From Litorimonas sp. (GTDB taxonomy: Bacteria > Pseudomonadota > Alphaproteobacteria > Caulobacterales > Maricaulaceae), in NCBI GenBank assembly GCA_029936425.1, contig JAPYSU010000011.1:10387-74386 (forward strand): a DNA stretch of 64,000 nucleotides, read 5' to 3'. Of this stretch, positions 7,481-15,604 are shown piece after piece; within the stretch, counting starts at the first letter, position 1, and every line of letters starts with the position of its first letter. The translations under genes were made by a program, and so were the position numbers. Under the pieces are notes generated by a model. It made no database searches. It saw only the letters and a list, made by a program, of their open reading frames with translations, and was not told where the DNA came from.

Positions 7481-8350
7481 TTACTGACAATAGCTACCCT
7501 CGCTTTTATCGGGTAAGTTTGTAATAAACTGAATTATGTCGTCTTTGAGTGTGGAGTCACCGTCAAAAAGGCCGGAAATATGCTTGACCATATCGGTATG
7601 GTTTTTTCCTTCGTATATTTTGGCAGTCGCAACTCCGCCTTTCTTGACAATTTTTTCTGCCAAGTCTTCAGAATTCCTTGGATGAACCCTCTCATCTTCT
7701 GAGCCATGGGCCAGAAAAAGGGGCGGCCTCGGCCCCGTAAGGTTATTAATCGGGGCATCGTCACTATAGAAGCGATCAGGAAAAATACTGATATAGGGCT
7801 CCTCTTTCAGCTTAATAGCGCCCGTAGGACCCGCCAAGCTGACTAACCCTGAAATGTCACGACAGAGGTCCCCCCCGGCGGCTTTAAGATAGTTCGGGGC
7901 CAAGCCAACCATAAGCATATTATAAGCGCCGGCCGAATGTCCCATAAGGACAATTTCGCGATCCGGAAATTGTTTCACGGCATAATCAACGGCTTGAGCA
8001 CTATCTTCTATCATCTTTGGATATATGACGTCTGGATAAAGCCGGTAATTCGGAACGACCACATCGAAACCTTCAGAAGTAAACCCTTCAGCTAAAAACT
8101 TGTAGAGGTCTTTGCTCCCATGATCCCAGCTTCCGCCGTGGATAAAAACCAGAACGGGACTATCCGCACGGGGGTCCTCTGACCGATAGATATCAAGCTT
8201 TTGACGCTCCAGCGGTCCATAGGAAATATTCTTAGTTTTCTCGAAACTCCCTGACGGCGTAATTGTATTGAGAATTTTGACCGGCGCGCAGGACGCGGCC
8301 CCTATAAGAGTCGCTATAGCTGTCGCCAATAATCCAGTTCGTAATCTCAT
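7481..8350 (-). CDS. Lipoprotein alpha/beta hydrolase (esterase)
   Basis: 289 residues from the ATG at 8350, which has AGGAG 6 nt upstream; an ATG seven codons earlier is less likely. Signal peptide with lipobox (GAASC). Alpha/beta hydrolase fold of the hormone-sensitive-lipase/BD-FAE kind: oxyanion motif HGGSW, nucleophile elbow GHSAG, catalytic Asp in HGSEDERV and catalytic His in GKNHTDM. Probably a cell-envelope carboxylesterase or acetyl-esterase; the exact substrate is unknown. Convergent with the BLUF gene, 41 bp away. Confidence 0.87.
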   Translation of the reverse strand: MRLRTGLLATAIATLIGAASCAPVKILNTITPSGSFEKTKNISYGPLERQKLDIYRSEDPRADSPVLVFIHGGSWDHGSKDLYKFLAEGFTSEGFDVVVPNYRLYPDVIYPKMIEDSAQAVDYAVKQFPDREIVLMGHSAGAYNMLMVGLAPNYLKAAGGDLCRDISGLVSLAGPTGAIKLKEEPYISIFPDRFYSDDAPINNLTGPRPPLFLAHGSEDERVHPRNSEDLAEKIVKKGGVATAKIYEGKNHTDMVKHISGLFDGDSTLKDDIIQFITNLPDKSEGSYCQ

Positions 8351-8719
8351 CTCTTGCTCCTGCGGTCTCATTCAAATGTGGACGGTATTTGAATGCACCG
8401 TCAAGGCTTTACATTATTCCTTTATGGCTGAAGGCACGGAGAGTTGCAAAAAAGAGATGATATGTCTGCGTTATTTTAGCCCTTAAAATAGAAAGGCCGC
8501 ACCCCGGAAGCGTGCGACCTTTCAGACTAACCGTGGGAACGGTAAAGGGGCGGCCATTCAGATTACATCTGCGTTCATACGCAATGCAGCCTATTGAAAT
8601 TAAAAGTAAATAACTCTGAAAAGACCTTTAATTGAGAGATTTACCTTTCGCAAACCGGCCTTACGATAGCCTTAAACTAAGCCCTTAAAAATATATGAAT
8701 TTACAGATTTCAGAAAATT
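8351..8719. other. Non-coding gap with strong hairpin
   Basis: About 370 bases between the esterase start and the GGCT-like gene end. It contains the hairpin at 8491-8523 and, presumably, the esterase promoter near its left side. No coding frame with family features was seen. Confidence 0.5.
8491..8523 (-). terminator. Strong hairpin, probable terminator
   Basis: GAAAGG-C-CGCAC pairs with GTGCG-A-CCTTTC, 11 pairs with one mismatch around an 11-nt loop. On the minus strand it is followed by TATTTTA. It lies about 200 nt downstream of the GGCT-like gene, so it may end that operon; a small RNA is an alternative. Confidence 0.4.
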
Positions 8720-9052
8720 TTATGATTTGACATACAGCCAAGCCGAACGGCCGGAAGCAAGATCAACGATTTCACGTTTATAATCTGAAACCTCATAAGA
8801 ATCCGCTTTTTCCAGCTCCTCGTCACTCATATCAAAAACTATGCCGGTTATACGTTCGGAAGAGTTGTTTGAGCGCGCCACAATAGGATGAAACCGGGCT
8901 CCACTACTGACCAAAACAGCCGGGTCAGTTATTTCCATCATGGTTTTGGAAAACCCGAGAAGTTCATCCGCCTCCCCGTCTAGTAGCCGCCCAAAAGTGT
9001 CAATTTGCACCTGAGGGAGCTGTAGAGTGCCATAGGAAAAAAGAAGCGGCAT
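8720..9052 (-). CDS. Gamma-glutamylcyclotransferase-like (AIG2-like) protein
   Basis: 110 residues with the N-terminal YGTL motif (FSYGTLQ, residues 5-11) that forms the substrate loop of GGCT/AIG2 folds, and a candidate catalytic Glu in DSYEVSDYKR near residue 86. The family cleaves or cyclises gamma-glutamyl amines and related amides, but many bacterial members have no assigned substrate. Its ATG immediately follows the stop of the large transglutaminase-like gene (TAA then ATG), so translation is probably coupled. Length is typical of the short bacterial form. Confidence 0.8.
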   Translation of the reverse strand: MPLLFSYGTLQLPQVQIDTFGRLLDGEADELLGFSKTMMEITDPAVLVSSGARFHPIVARSNNSSERITGIVFDMSDEELEKADSYEVSDYKREIVDLASGRSAWLYVKS

Positions 9053-11668
9053 TTAAAAAAGCTCAAAAATAATAACGGAAACTCCGAAATACACTAAGAG
9101 CGCAATCGGTGCGTAGAGCACAATAAGGCCCCAGGTGAAAATTGAAAACCGGGAATGCCTAGCTATCAATTCGGGTTTGTCTTCGTTATATTTGTTGACT
9201 TGCAACAGAACGGGTAAAGGTAGAACAAACAAGATGAAGCTTATGATACTCGCCCATTCCGGTATAGTATCAACCCGCTCAACAGCGCGGTCATAGACGC
9301 CGCTGAAGAAATATAAAAATGCCAAGGGCAGTGCAAGCAAAGCATACCAGCCATAGCCTTTTTTGCCTTTTTCAGCCCCAATATCATCAATTCGCGGGAA
9401 TAGAGAAAAGTTCATGAAACCTGCAAAAATCGCTCTAGGAATAGGCCAAATTTCTTCTTTCATAATAGTTTTGATCCACTGCCAATTCTTATAAAACCAA
9501 TAAATTTGATAGTGGCCAATTGTCAGAAATGACAAGAACAGGAACTTCTTTACGCTAACGGGATGAAGCACAACTTGGTCGCGCCAATCGAGGTCGTAAT
9601 TGCGGTTAAATATTAACCCAATAGAAGCTAAAACTCCGGCGATTAATATCAGGGCTAAATATATTATTCCCCAAGTCTCTTCTGACCAATTCTCCCAGCC
9701 TTTATCTGAATCAGATACCGTTGGCATCGTCAGGAGAACCCCAAAATCATCACGAACTATTTCTATTTCGTTCATTATTTCGGAAAAACCCGAAACCGGG
9801 AGGTGATCTTGCTTAGTCTTATAACTATAGCTCTCTTCGTAGAGAGCATTTTCAAAACTATGCACTCTTTGATAATCTATGAAGTCGTTTTCAATTGAAC
9901 TTGGCTCAAGATCAAAGGACCAATCATCTTCGACTTTAAACCTAAGTCTTTGACGCGTGTTTCTTGGGTAAGCGAGGCTCAGAGGAGCGGTTCTTTTTGC
10001 TCCGGAGAATTCAGGCATATCTCCGCTTATCTCATATGGAATTGCCCAGAATGATTTTGTTCCTTTATCCTCATCAATGTCCCATGCATTTTTAATTAGG
10101 TAAAACGACTTTATTTCATATTTCGAAGTTTGATTGTCGTATGATGTCTCAGAAGGTTTTAAAATTTCAATTGTCGGGTAAAAGTCTGCAAAATAACCCA
10201 GATAGTTTTTCTCTATTGACGCCATTCCGTCGGACTCAACATAATCTTTCATCCAATCGGCATTTTGACCAAAATAGCTTGCCGTTGTTGTGAATGAAAC
10301 ATCGTTGGGGTCACTAACGAGGTCATATTCATCAAGAAAATCTTTCCGCCATACCAATTTAGATTTTTCTGCTTCCAAAACTCGAGATTGGGAGCCATCT
10401 AATAGAAGTCCTTTTTGAAAACTACCTTGTTCCAGATGGTCTAAATCTCCTAATTGCTCTCCTCTCGTCGCATCAAGAAAATAACTTTCTCCTTCAATCA
10501 CAGCTCTTACTAAAACGTGGTCAAATGCTGTGAAACCCGGCAAAGCTTCTTCAAATTTCCCTCTGCTATCTGTATTCACTAATACGGGCCTGGCCTCGAC
10601 ACCAAGATTGTTGAGAAGCGTAAGAAGTAAGTATGTTACGTCCTTACAATCACCGAAGCGCCTCTCTAAAACTAATTCCGGATCTCTGGGTATGAAACCA
10701 CCCTCACCCAGCTCTATTCCCAAATATCGAATATTTGATTGAACAAATTCAAGCGCAGCCCGTGTTCGCTTTTTCTGACTTTTAAAATCTTTAGATATTT
10801 GATTGGTTATGACTTGGAGTTCTGGCGACAATCGTTTTGGCGGAAGATAATATTGAGAAAAGTGACTGCCTACTTGTTGCCATTCACTTACTCCCGATGT
10901 TTCAAATGTCGGTCGAAAGTAAAACCAATCCGGGACGTCATCATCAATCGATTGAGCCTGAATATCAGTAACTAACCAATCTAAAACTTTGAAATCACCA
11001 AATTTTGTTTCTACCGGTTCAGGTGGGTTATTATGCGTCTTAGTATGAACATCTAGAGCCCGAGCTATTACAAGTCGATTCCGCAACTTTCGTACCGGGA
11101 CACTATATTCAAACACCTGCCGGTCATAATAACTCCCGACTAGAGCAGAATTCATGCCGTTTATTGAGTAAGAGTAGTCTAGCTGATCACCTACTTGTAA
11201 ACCCGGCACCGCGAAACCGATTTGCAAATCGCCGTTATAAAGAAGTTTGTCGCGATCTGTCTCAACGCGATAAATCTCAAACTCTTCCAAGTCGAGCAAG
11301 TCAATAAGCTCGCCGTTACGAATAAGGCCTAGAGAATGAAAATCAACGGTCTGATAAGACGGGTCGAATGTTACGGTAATTGTCCCGTTATCTTCAACTC
11401 CGCCTTGAGTATTCATATCTTTTACGAAACGTCGGTATCGTATTCTATTTTTCGGAAGCACTTTAGTTTGATAAGATAAGAGCTGGTACCCAATTTGGAG
11501 ATCTTCGGCGAGAACGAAATTACCTTCTTCGATTGTGTCAACGTCAACCCAACTTTCGGGCTTACTTATTTTTACATAATCCGACACGGATTGAGCCGTT
11601 GCGAAAAGTGGAAAATTTAGCCCCAGGAGGACAAAGATTATTATAAAATAGGCTCGCAATGGTCTCAT
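9053..11668 (-). CDS. DUF3857/transglutaminase-like membrane protein
   Basis: About 871 residues from the ATG at 11668, which starts a clean signal peptide; an upstream in-frame ATG would add 14 residues. Layout: signal peptide, DUF3857-like beta domain (roughly 60-240), transglutaminase-like core with the catalytic Cys in RFGDCKD (about residue 341) and a candidate His in FDHVLV, a second beta-rich region, then a transmembrane helix near 680 and a C-terminal multi-helix domain with YWFYKNW resembling DUF4234. DUF3857-transglutaminase proteins are common in the envelopes of Bacteroidetes and Proteobacteria with unknown substrates. Stop codon abuts the GGCT-like start. Confidence 0.82.
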   Translation of the reverse strand: MRPLRAYFIIIFVLLGLNFPLFATAQSVSDYVKISKPESWVDVDTIEEGNFVLAEDLQIGYQLLSYQTKVLPKNRIRYRRFVKDMNTQGGVEDNGTITVTFDPSYQTVDFHSLGLIRNGELIDLLDLEEFEIYRVETDRDKLLYNGDLQIGFAVPGLQVGDQLDYSYSINGMNSALVGSYYDRQVFEYSVPVRKLRNRLVIARALDVHTKTHNNPPEPVETKFGDFKVLDWLVTDIQAQSIDDDVPDWFYFRPTFETSGVSEWQQVGSHFSQYYLPPKRLSPELQVITNQISKDFKSQKKRTRAALEFVQSNIRYLGIELGEGGFIPRDPELVLERRFGDCKDVTYLLLTLLNNLGVEARPVLVNTDSRGKFEEALPGFTAFDHVLVRAVIEGESYFLDATRGEQLGDLDHLEQGSFQKGLLLDGSQSRVLEAEKSKLVWRKDFLDEYDLVSDPNDVSFTTTASYFGQNADWMKDYVESDGMASIEKNYLGYFADFYPTIEILKPSETSYDNQTSKYEIKSFYLIKNAWDIDEDKGTKSFWAIPYEISGDMPEFSGAKRTAPLSLAYPRNTRQRLRFKVEDDWSFDLEPSSIENDFIDYQRVHSFENALYEESYSYKTKQDHLPVSGFSEIMNEIEIVRDDFGVLLTMPTVSDSDKGWENWSEETWGIIYLALILIAGVLASIGLIFNRNYDLDWRDQVVLHPVSVKKFLFLSFLTIGHYQIYWFYKNWQWIKTIMKEEIWPIPRAIFAGFMNFSLFPRIDDIGAEKGKKGYGWYALLALPLAFLYFFSGVYDRAVERVDTIPEWASIISFILFVLPLPVLLQVNKYNEDKPELIARHSRFSIFTWGLIVLYAPIALLVYFGVSVIIFELF

Positions 11669-11868
11669 CTTTTTTCTCACAAAGGGGGAGCCATAATTGA
11701 ATTCTATCAACTTACAAGTGCAAGTGAATTAAAGGGGTGAATTTTATCCAAGCTTACTGGCCAAGATTGGCAATAAACTTTGTAAATCTTAGATGATTTC
11801 TCAAGCCATTATACAAATTACATTTAAATTCTAACAAGCAATTTCAATTAGGAATAAAAACTCTACTT

Positions 11869-12441
11869 TTACTGTATCGTTTCTTCAGCTTCCATAGCTA
11901 TAGTTTTGCCATCTTCTGACAAGTTTCCGTTTGCTTTCATAGAGTTGCGAATATCGGCTTGCGTTACGTCTCCGACCAGGATTTGGACCGCATAGCTTCT
12001 AAGGTATTCAGTACCATCCGCTAGTTTTGCATTGGCGAATACATTTAAATAATAAACGCCGTCAGTGGCCGCCGTTACATCCAGTTCCCATTCATGAACC
12101 CGGCCCGCAGACATTGTAAAGCTGGTCTCCGCGGTTTCTGACACAAGCCTCAGCCCTTCATCAGGCTGGGCCGTGAGGTGAAGGGTTCCGGAATCATATT
12201 CCTCGGCGGCGCTCAACAATACCTTTCCATATTGGCCAGGCTGTAGCTCTTTCGGTCCTGAATGCGTGAACGAAACCGCGGCACCGGGCTTGATCGTTTT
12301 TTCAGCCTTAGAGGTTTCCTTCACCTGTGAACTCTTAGCTTGCGGCGCAGTGCATCCTGACAGAAGAACTACGCTCCCTGATAAAGACGCAAGCAAGACC
12401 CTAGAGACTAATTTAGAAGCTGACATATTAAAGTACTGCAT
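11869..12441 (-). CDS. Hypothetical lipoprotein following metallopeptidase gene
   Basis: 190 residues with signal peptide and lipobox (LLSGC, near residue 30). After a Lys/Ser/Glu linker the mature part is beta-rich with no catalytic motif I recognise (SFTHSGPKELQPGQYG, YYLNVFANAKLADGTEY), reminiscent of an Ig-like periplasmic domain. The ATG lies 2 nt after the stop of the metallopeptidase-like gene, so the two form an operon and may act together; ATG at 12426 is an alternative start. Family not recognised. Confidence 0.68.
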   Translation of the reverse strand: MQYFNMSASKLVSRVLLASLSGSVVLLSGCTAPQAKSSQVKETSKAEKTIKPGAAVSFTHSGPKELQPGQYGKVLLSAAEEYDSGTLHLTAQPDEGLRLVSETAETSFTMSAGRVHEWELDVTAATDGVYYLNVFANAKLADGTEYLRSYAVQILVGDVTQADIRNSMKANGNLSEDGKTIAMEAEETIQ

Positions 12442-12443
12442 GT

Positions 12444-14135
12444 TTATTGAACGATGAAATCATAGCAGCTGTCCTGTCCCGGGGAGCTGAGATTGTTAAA
12501 GTCGAAGGCTGTAATAAAGTAATTCCGGCTTTCCAGTGAAAGTGTGACAGTTTCTACGTTGTTGGCGCCGCTATTACTGCCGGAGAAGAATGTATTACTC
12601 TCATCAAACACTCTGAAATCGGGATCGGTGTTTGACGCGCCGGAAACACGAGACATTTCAAGTGTATAACTTCCTGCCGTTGGCACGCTCAAGAATAAGA
12701 AATCTCTATTATTGAGCTTATTAGAAACTCCTGCATCGTTCACAGAGCAAATCCGCACCGGGTTACCATCCGTCGTCACAGGTTTGTAAACAGGCAGAGA
12801 GCTCGGAATGCCCCCATTATTTGTTTCGCCAACGCCCAAGGGCCCCGTCCCATTAATATCTTGTCCGGTTTTTAATGCCGCAATGCCTGCAGTCGGAACG
12901 CCTGATTGTTTCTCAAGTGAATCCAGCCAGGCGAAAATTGTCGTAGTGTCAATAGAGTTTGTATAATCCGGATCGATAAAGGCCTGATAAATAGGTTCCA
13001 GACCTAATGATACAGTATCGACGCCATCGTCAGAATTATCCCAAAGGTCATAAATAATAGAATGGATGGAAAACTCACTAAACCACCCAGGATTAGTGAC
13101 CGTATTGTCATCAACATTAATCTGGAAACCTCTTGCCTGCATGGCTGTGCTGCTATCTCTGTAAATAGGGTCTTCTAGAACGATCCCGGACATTGCATTG
13201 CCCCAGCCTTCGCCCATCGCGACCCGGGGGTCGAGCCTGTCGCCAGCCCCATGTGGGCCGCCAATAGAGTCGGAGCGTGATATTTGATCTTCAAAATAAT
13301 GAGCAGCTTCATGAACAACGACATGAGAATCATATTCATCGGTATCGTTGTTTTCGTCGCCGAGTATTGAGAGCGTTGGAACGCCGTTAAATCGTGTATA
13401 GTTAGATGTTCCAATTTCTCCATTGGTCACATCACCGCTTACGGCACGATTATTCACACTCCAATAAACATTAAGCATCGGAAAATCGATGTCGGGGTCA
13501 ACCGTCTGATAGGTTGTAACAAACTCATAGAGATTGTCTAAAATTGCAAAGGGCGCGGCCGCGCGGGTTGATGTATAAGAGGTCCCACCCCATCCGGAAG
13601 GCGCATTCAAATTACGCGATGAGTCAGCGGTACCTGAAGAGGCTAAAGATCCATTAAGCACGTAAAGCGCATTGCCGGACGTATTATCGACGACCTGAAT
13701 GTCATATTCGGAACCTGTTGTGCTCAATAGTTGTGCTTTCGTACTCACGCGGACATTTGTTTCGGAGTCAACATCTGCGAAGGAATAGCTTCCGTCATTG
13801 CCTGTCACAGATGATGCGAGAACAGCATTTGAAGCATCCAATAATTCTATAACCGCACCCCTGACAGGCTCTTGCCGCGTTGCGCTATAATCCAGCCCGT
13901 TTGTCGCCGTGTTAAAGGGCACCCGATCATAAGTCACAGTGCCGGAAATTGTTACAGAAGACGCCGGAGGGGGTGGAGGAGGCGGCGGCGGTGGTGGTGG
14001 CGGTGGTGGTGGCATCGCAACCGGGCCTCCACTACCCCCACTCCCACCACCGCAGGCCACAAGTCCGGTGCTCATCACGAGCGTCATAGCGCTAGCCGCT
14101 AAAAATTTTCCTGAAAGCTTGGTCAATCTATTCAT
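12444..14135 (-). CDS. Polyproline lipoprotein with HEAAH metallopeptidase motif
   Basis: About 563 residues from the ATG at 14135 (GGGAA 5-6 nt upstream). Signal peptide and lipobox (GLVAC) are followed by a Gly/Ser stretch and a run of about 16 prolines. Next comes a carboxypeptidase-regulatory-like beta domain (about 60-145), then a domain with the zinc motif HEAAH (about 275-279) and a downstream Glu in GEGWGNA that could be the third ligand, as in gluzincin peptidases. The last 100 residues resemble a PPC-type beta-sandwich (YTLEMSRVSG, NYFITAFDFNN). Probably a surface-anchored metalloprotease; substrate unknown. In operon with the lipoprotein at 11869-12441. Confidence 0.78.
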   Translation of the reverse strand: MNRLTKLSGKFLAASAMTLVMSTGLVACGGGSGGSGGPVAMPPPPPPPPPPPPPPPPASSVTISGTVTYDRVPFNTATNGLDYSATRQEPVRGAVIELLDASNAVLASSVTGNDGSYSFADVDSETNVRVSTKAQLLSTTGSEYDIQVVDNTSGNALYVLNGSLASSGTADSSRNLNAPSGWGGTSYTSTRAAAPFAILDNLYEFVTTYQTVDPDIDFPMLNVYWSVNNRAVSGDVTNGEIGTSNYTRFNGVPTLSILGDENNDTDEYDSHVVVHEAAHYFEDQISRSDSIGGPHGAGDRLDPRVAMGEGWGNAMSGIVLEDPIYRDSSTAMQARGFQINVDDNTVTNPGWFSEFSIHSIIYDLWDNSDDGVDTVSLGLEPIYQAFIDPDYTNSIDTTTIFAWLDSLEKQSGVPTAGIAALKTGQDINGTGPLGVGETNNGGIPSSLPVYKPVTTDGNPVRICSVNDAGVSNKLNNRDFLFLSVPTAGSYTLEMSRVSGASNTDPDFRVFDESNTFFSGSNSGANNVETVTLSLESRNYFITAFDFNNLSSPGQDSCYDFIVQ

Positions 14136-14203
14136 AATGATTCCCGTCATTTCCATATTTATTCAGTATATAGCCTGAATATGTCCTGAATACGACTGAC
14201 TTT

Positions 14204-14251
14204 CTTGTGACGCCAGAAAACTTCACCCTTGTGACGCCAGAAAACTTCACC
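14204..14251. repeat. Perfect 24-bp tandem duplication
   Basis: Two identical adjacent 24-bp units (14204-14227, 14228-14251) in the region between the metallopeptidase gene and serC. Probably a recent slippage event. The two units encode a repeated peptide in a short minus-strand frame, which I do not regard as a gene. Confidence 0.85.
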
Positions 14252-14375
14252 AAAAAGCGAGAGCTTTAAAAGTCCCCTAACAGCTCGATTCCAATCGAAA
14301 TTTTTCAGTAGGATGTTCGTTTTTAGACTCTCATTGACATCCCAGCCATTTTTATTGCATAGCGCGCTTGGGTCA

Positions 14376-14437
14376 CGTTCCCCCACTGGAACGCACTTTA
14401 ACGTCTGTACAAAAACTCAGACGATGGAGACAGTCTT
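14376..14437 (+). promoter_or_regulatory. Structured serC leader (two hairpins)
   Basis: Directly upstream of serC are two perfect 6-bp hairpins: CGTTCC-CCCACT-GGAACG (14376-14393) and CGTCTG-N10-CAGACG (14402-14423). The second ends 2 nt before the Shine-Dalgarno GGAG (14426-14429). A serC-associated leader RNA has been described in alphaproteobacteria (Rfam serC family); position and form suggest this is one, but I could not run a covariance search. Confidence 0.45.
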
Positions 14438-15601
14438 ATGGCAATCGCCACCGAACCGGCTCTGAAGCCGGCCAAAAAACCTGCATGTCCGCATTTTTCC
14501 AGCGGGCCGACAGCTAAACGTCCCGGATGGGACATTTCCAATTTAAACTTAGACGTTCTGGGCCGCTCGCACCGCTCTGCCTTGGGCAAAGAGCGCTTGA
14601 AACTCGCCATTGATCTGACCAGAGAGGTCCTCGAGGTCCCGGAAGATTACCGTATCGGAATTGTCCCGGCCTCTGATACCGGAGCCGTCGAAATGGCCAT
14701 GTGGTCCCTTCTCGGGCCGCGCGGTGTTGATGTCGCCGCTTGGGAAAGTTTCGGCTCCGGTTGGATTACTGACGCGCAGACACAGCTTCCTTTAGATGAC
14801 CTAAATATTCTCAAAGGCGAATATGGTCACCTACCCGATTTTTCAAATTATGATGGCACGCGGGATTTGGTCTTTACCTGGAACGGAACCACGTCCGGCG
14901 TAAAGATTCCGAATGCGGACTTTATCCCGACGGATCGCGACGCTCTTACGATTTGCGACGCGACGTCTGCTGCTTTCGCGCAACCACTCGATTGGGACAA
15001 ACTCGATGTGATCACTTTTTCTTGGCAGAAAGTCATGGGCAGCGAAGCGGGTCACGGCATGCTCATTCTCTCTACGCGCGCTGTAGAACGTCTTGAAAGT
15101 TACAATCCACCTTGGCCTCTCCCCAAACTTTTCCGGATGAAAAAAGGCGGAAAAATCAATGAAGGTATTTTCCAAGGCGCCACAATCAATACGCCGTCCA
15201 TGCTAGCCGTTGAGGATTATCTCGACTCTTTAAGCTGGGCTAAATCAATTGGCGGCCTTCCAACCCTTCTGCAGCGCGCAGATGAAAATGCGAAAGTTAT
15301 TTGGGATTGGGTAGAGACGACGCCCTGGATTAAAAACCTCGCCGTGAACAAAGACGAGTGGTCCAATACTGGCGTTTGCTTGGTCTTTGACGACAAACGT
15401 ATCGAAGATAATGCAGCCTTTTCAAAGGCTTTTGTAAATCTCCTCGCGCAAGAGAACGTAGCTTTGGATTTTGGAAGCTATCGCGACGCGCCTGCAGGTT
15501 TACGAATTTGGTGCGGCTCAGCCGTTGATAAATCTAATCTCGAAGCGCTTGTCCCATGGCTTGATTGGGCGTTTGAAACTCTTATTCAGAAGGAGGGCTA
15601 A
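14438..15601 (+). CDS. serC: Phosphoserine aminotransferase SerC
   Basis: 387 residues. PLP enzyme that transaminates 3-phosphohydroxypyruvate with glutamate to phosphoserine in serine biosynthesis. The PLP-binding lysine is Lys198 in SWQKVMGSEAGHG, and the N-terminal segment with FSSGPTAKRPGW is typical of the alphaproteobacterial SerC subclass. ATG chosen with GGAG 8 nt upstream, at the foot of a hairpin leader. serA follows 3 bp after the stop with its own strong GGAGG inside the serC end, so the two form one operon catalysing consecutive steps. Confidence 0.96.
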   Translation: MAIATEPALKPAKKPACPHFSSGPTAKRPGWDISNLNLDVLGRSHRSALGKERLKLAIDLTREVLEVPEDYRIGIVPASDTGAVEMAMWSLLGPRGVDVAAWESFGSGWITDAQTQLPLDDLNILKGEYGHLPDFSNYDGTRDLVFTWNGTTSGVKIPNADFIPTDRDALTICDATSAAFAQPLDWDKLDVITFSWQKVMGSEAGHGMLILSTRAVERLESYNPPWPLPKLFRMKKGGKINEGIFQGATINTPSMLAVEDYLDSLSWAKSIGGLPTLLQRADENAKVIWDWVETTPWIKNLAVNKDEWSNTGVCLVFDDKRIEDNAAFSKAFVNLLAQENVALDFGSYRDAPAGLRIWCGSAVDKSNLEALVPWLDWAFETLIQKEG

Positions 15602-15604
15602 CTC

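Noticed and set aside
14159..14386. 75-codon minus-strand frame with a repeated peptide
   Set aside because: The repeat is the 24-bp duplication read twice; no ribosome site or family; the region is better explained as serC leader and promoter DNA.
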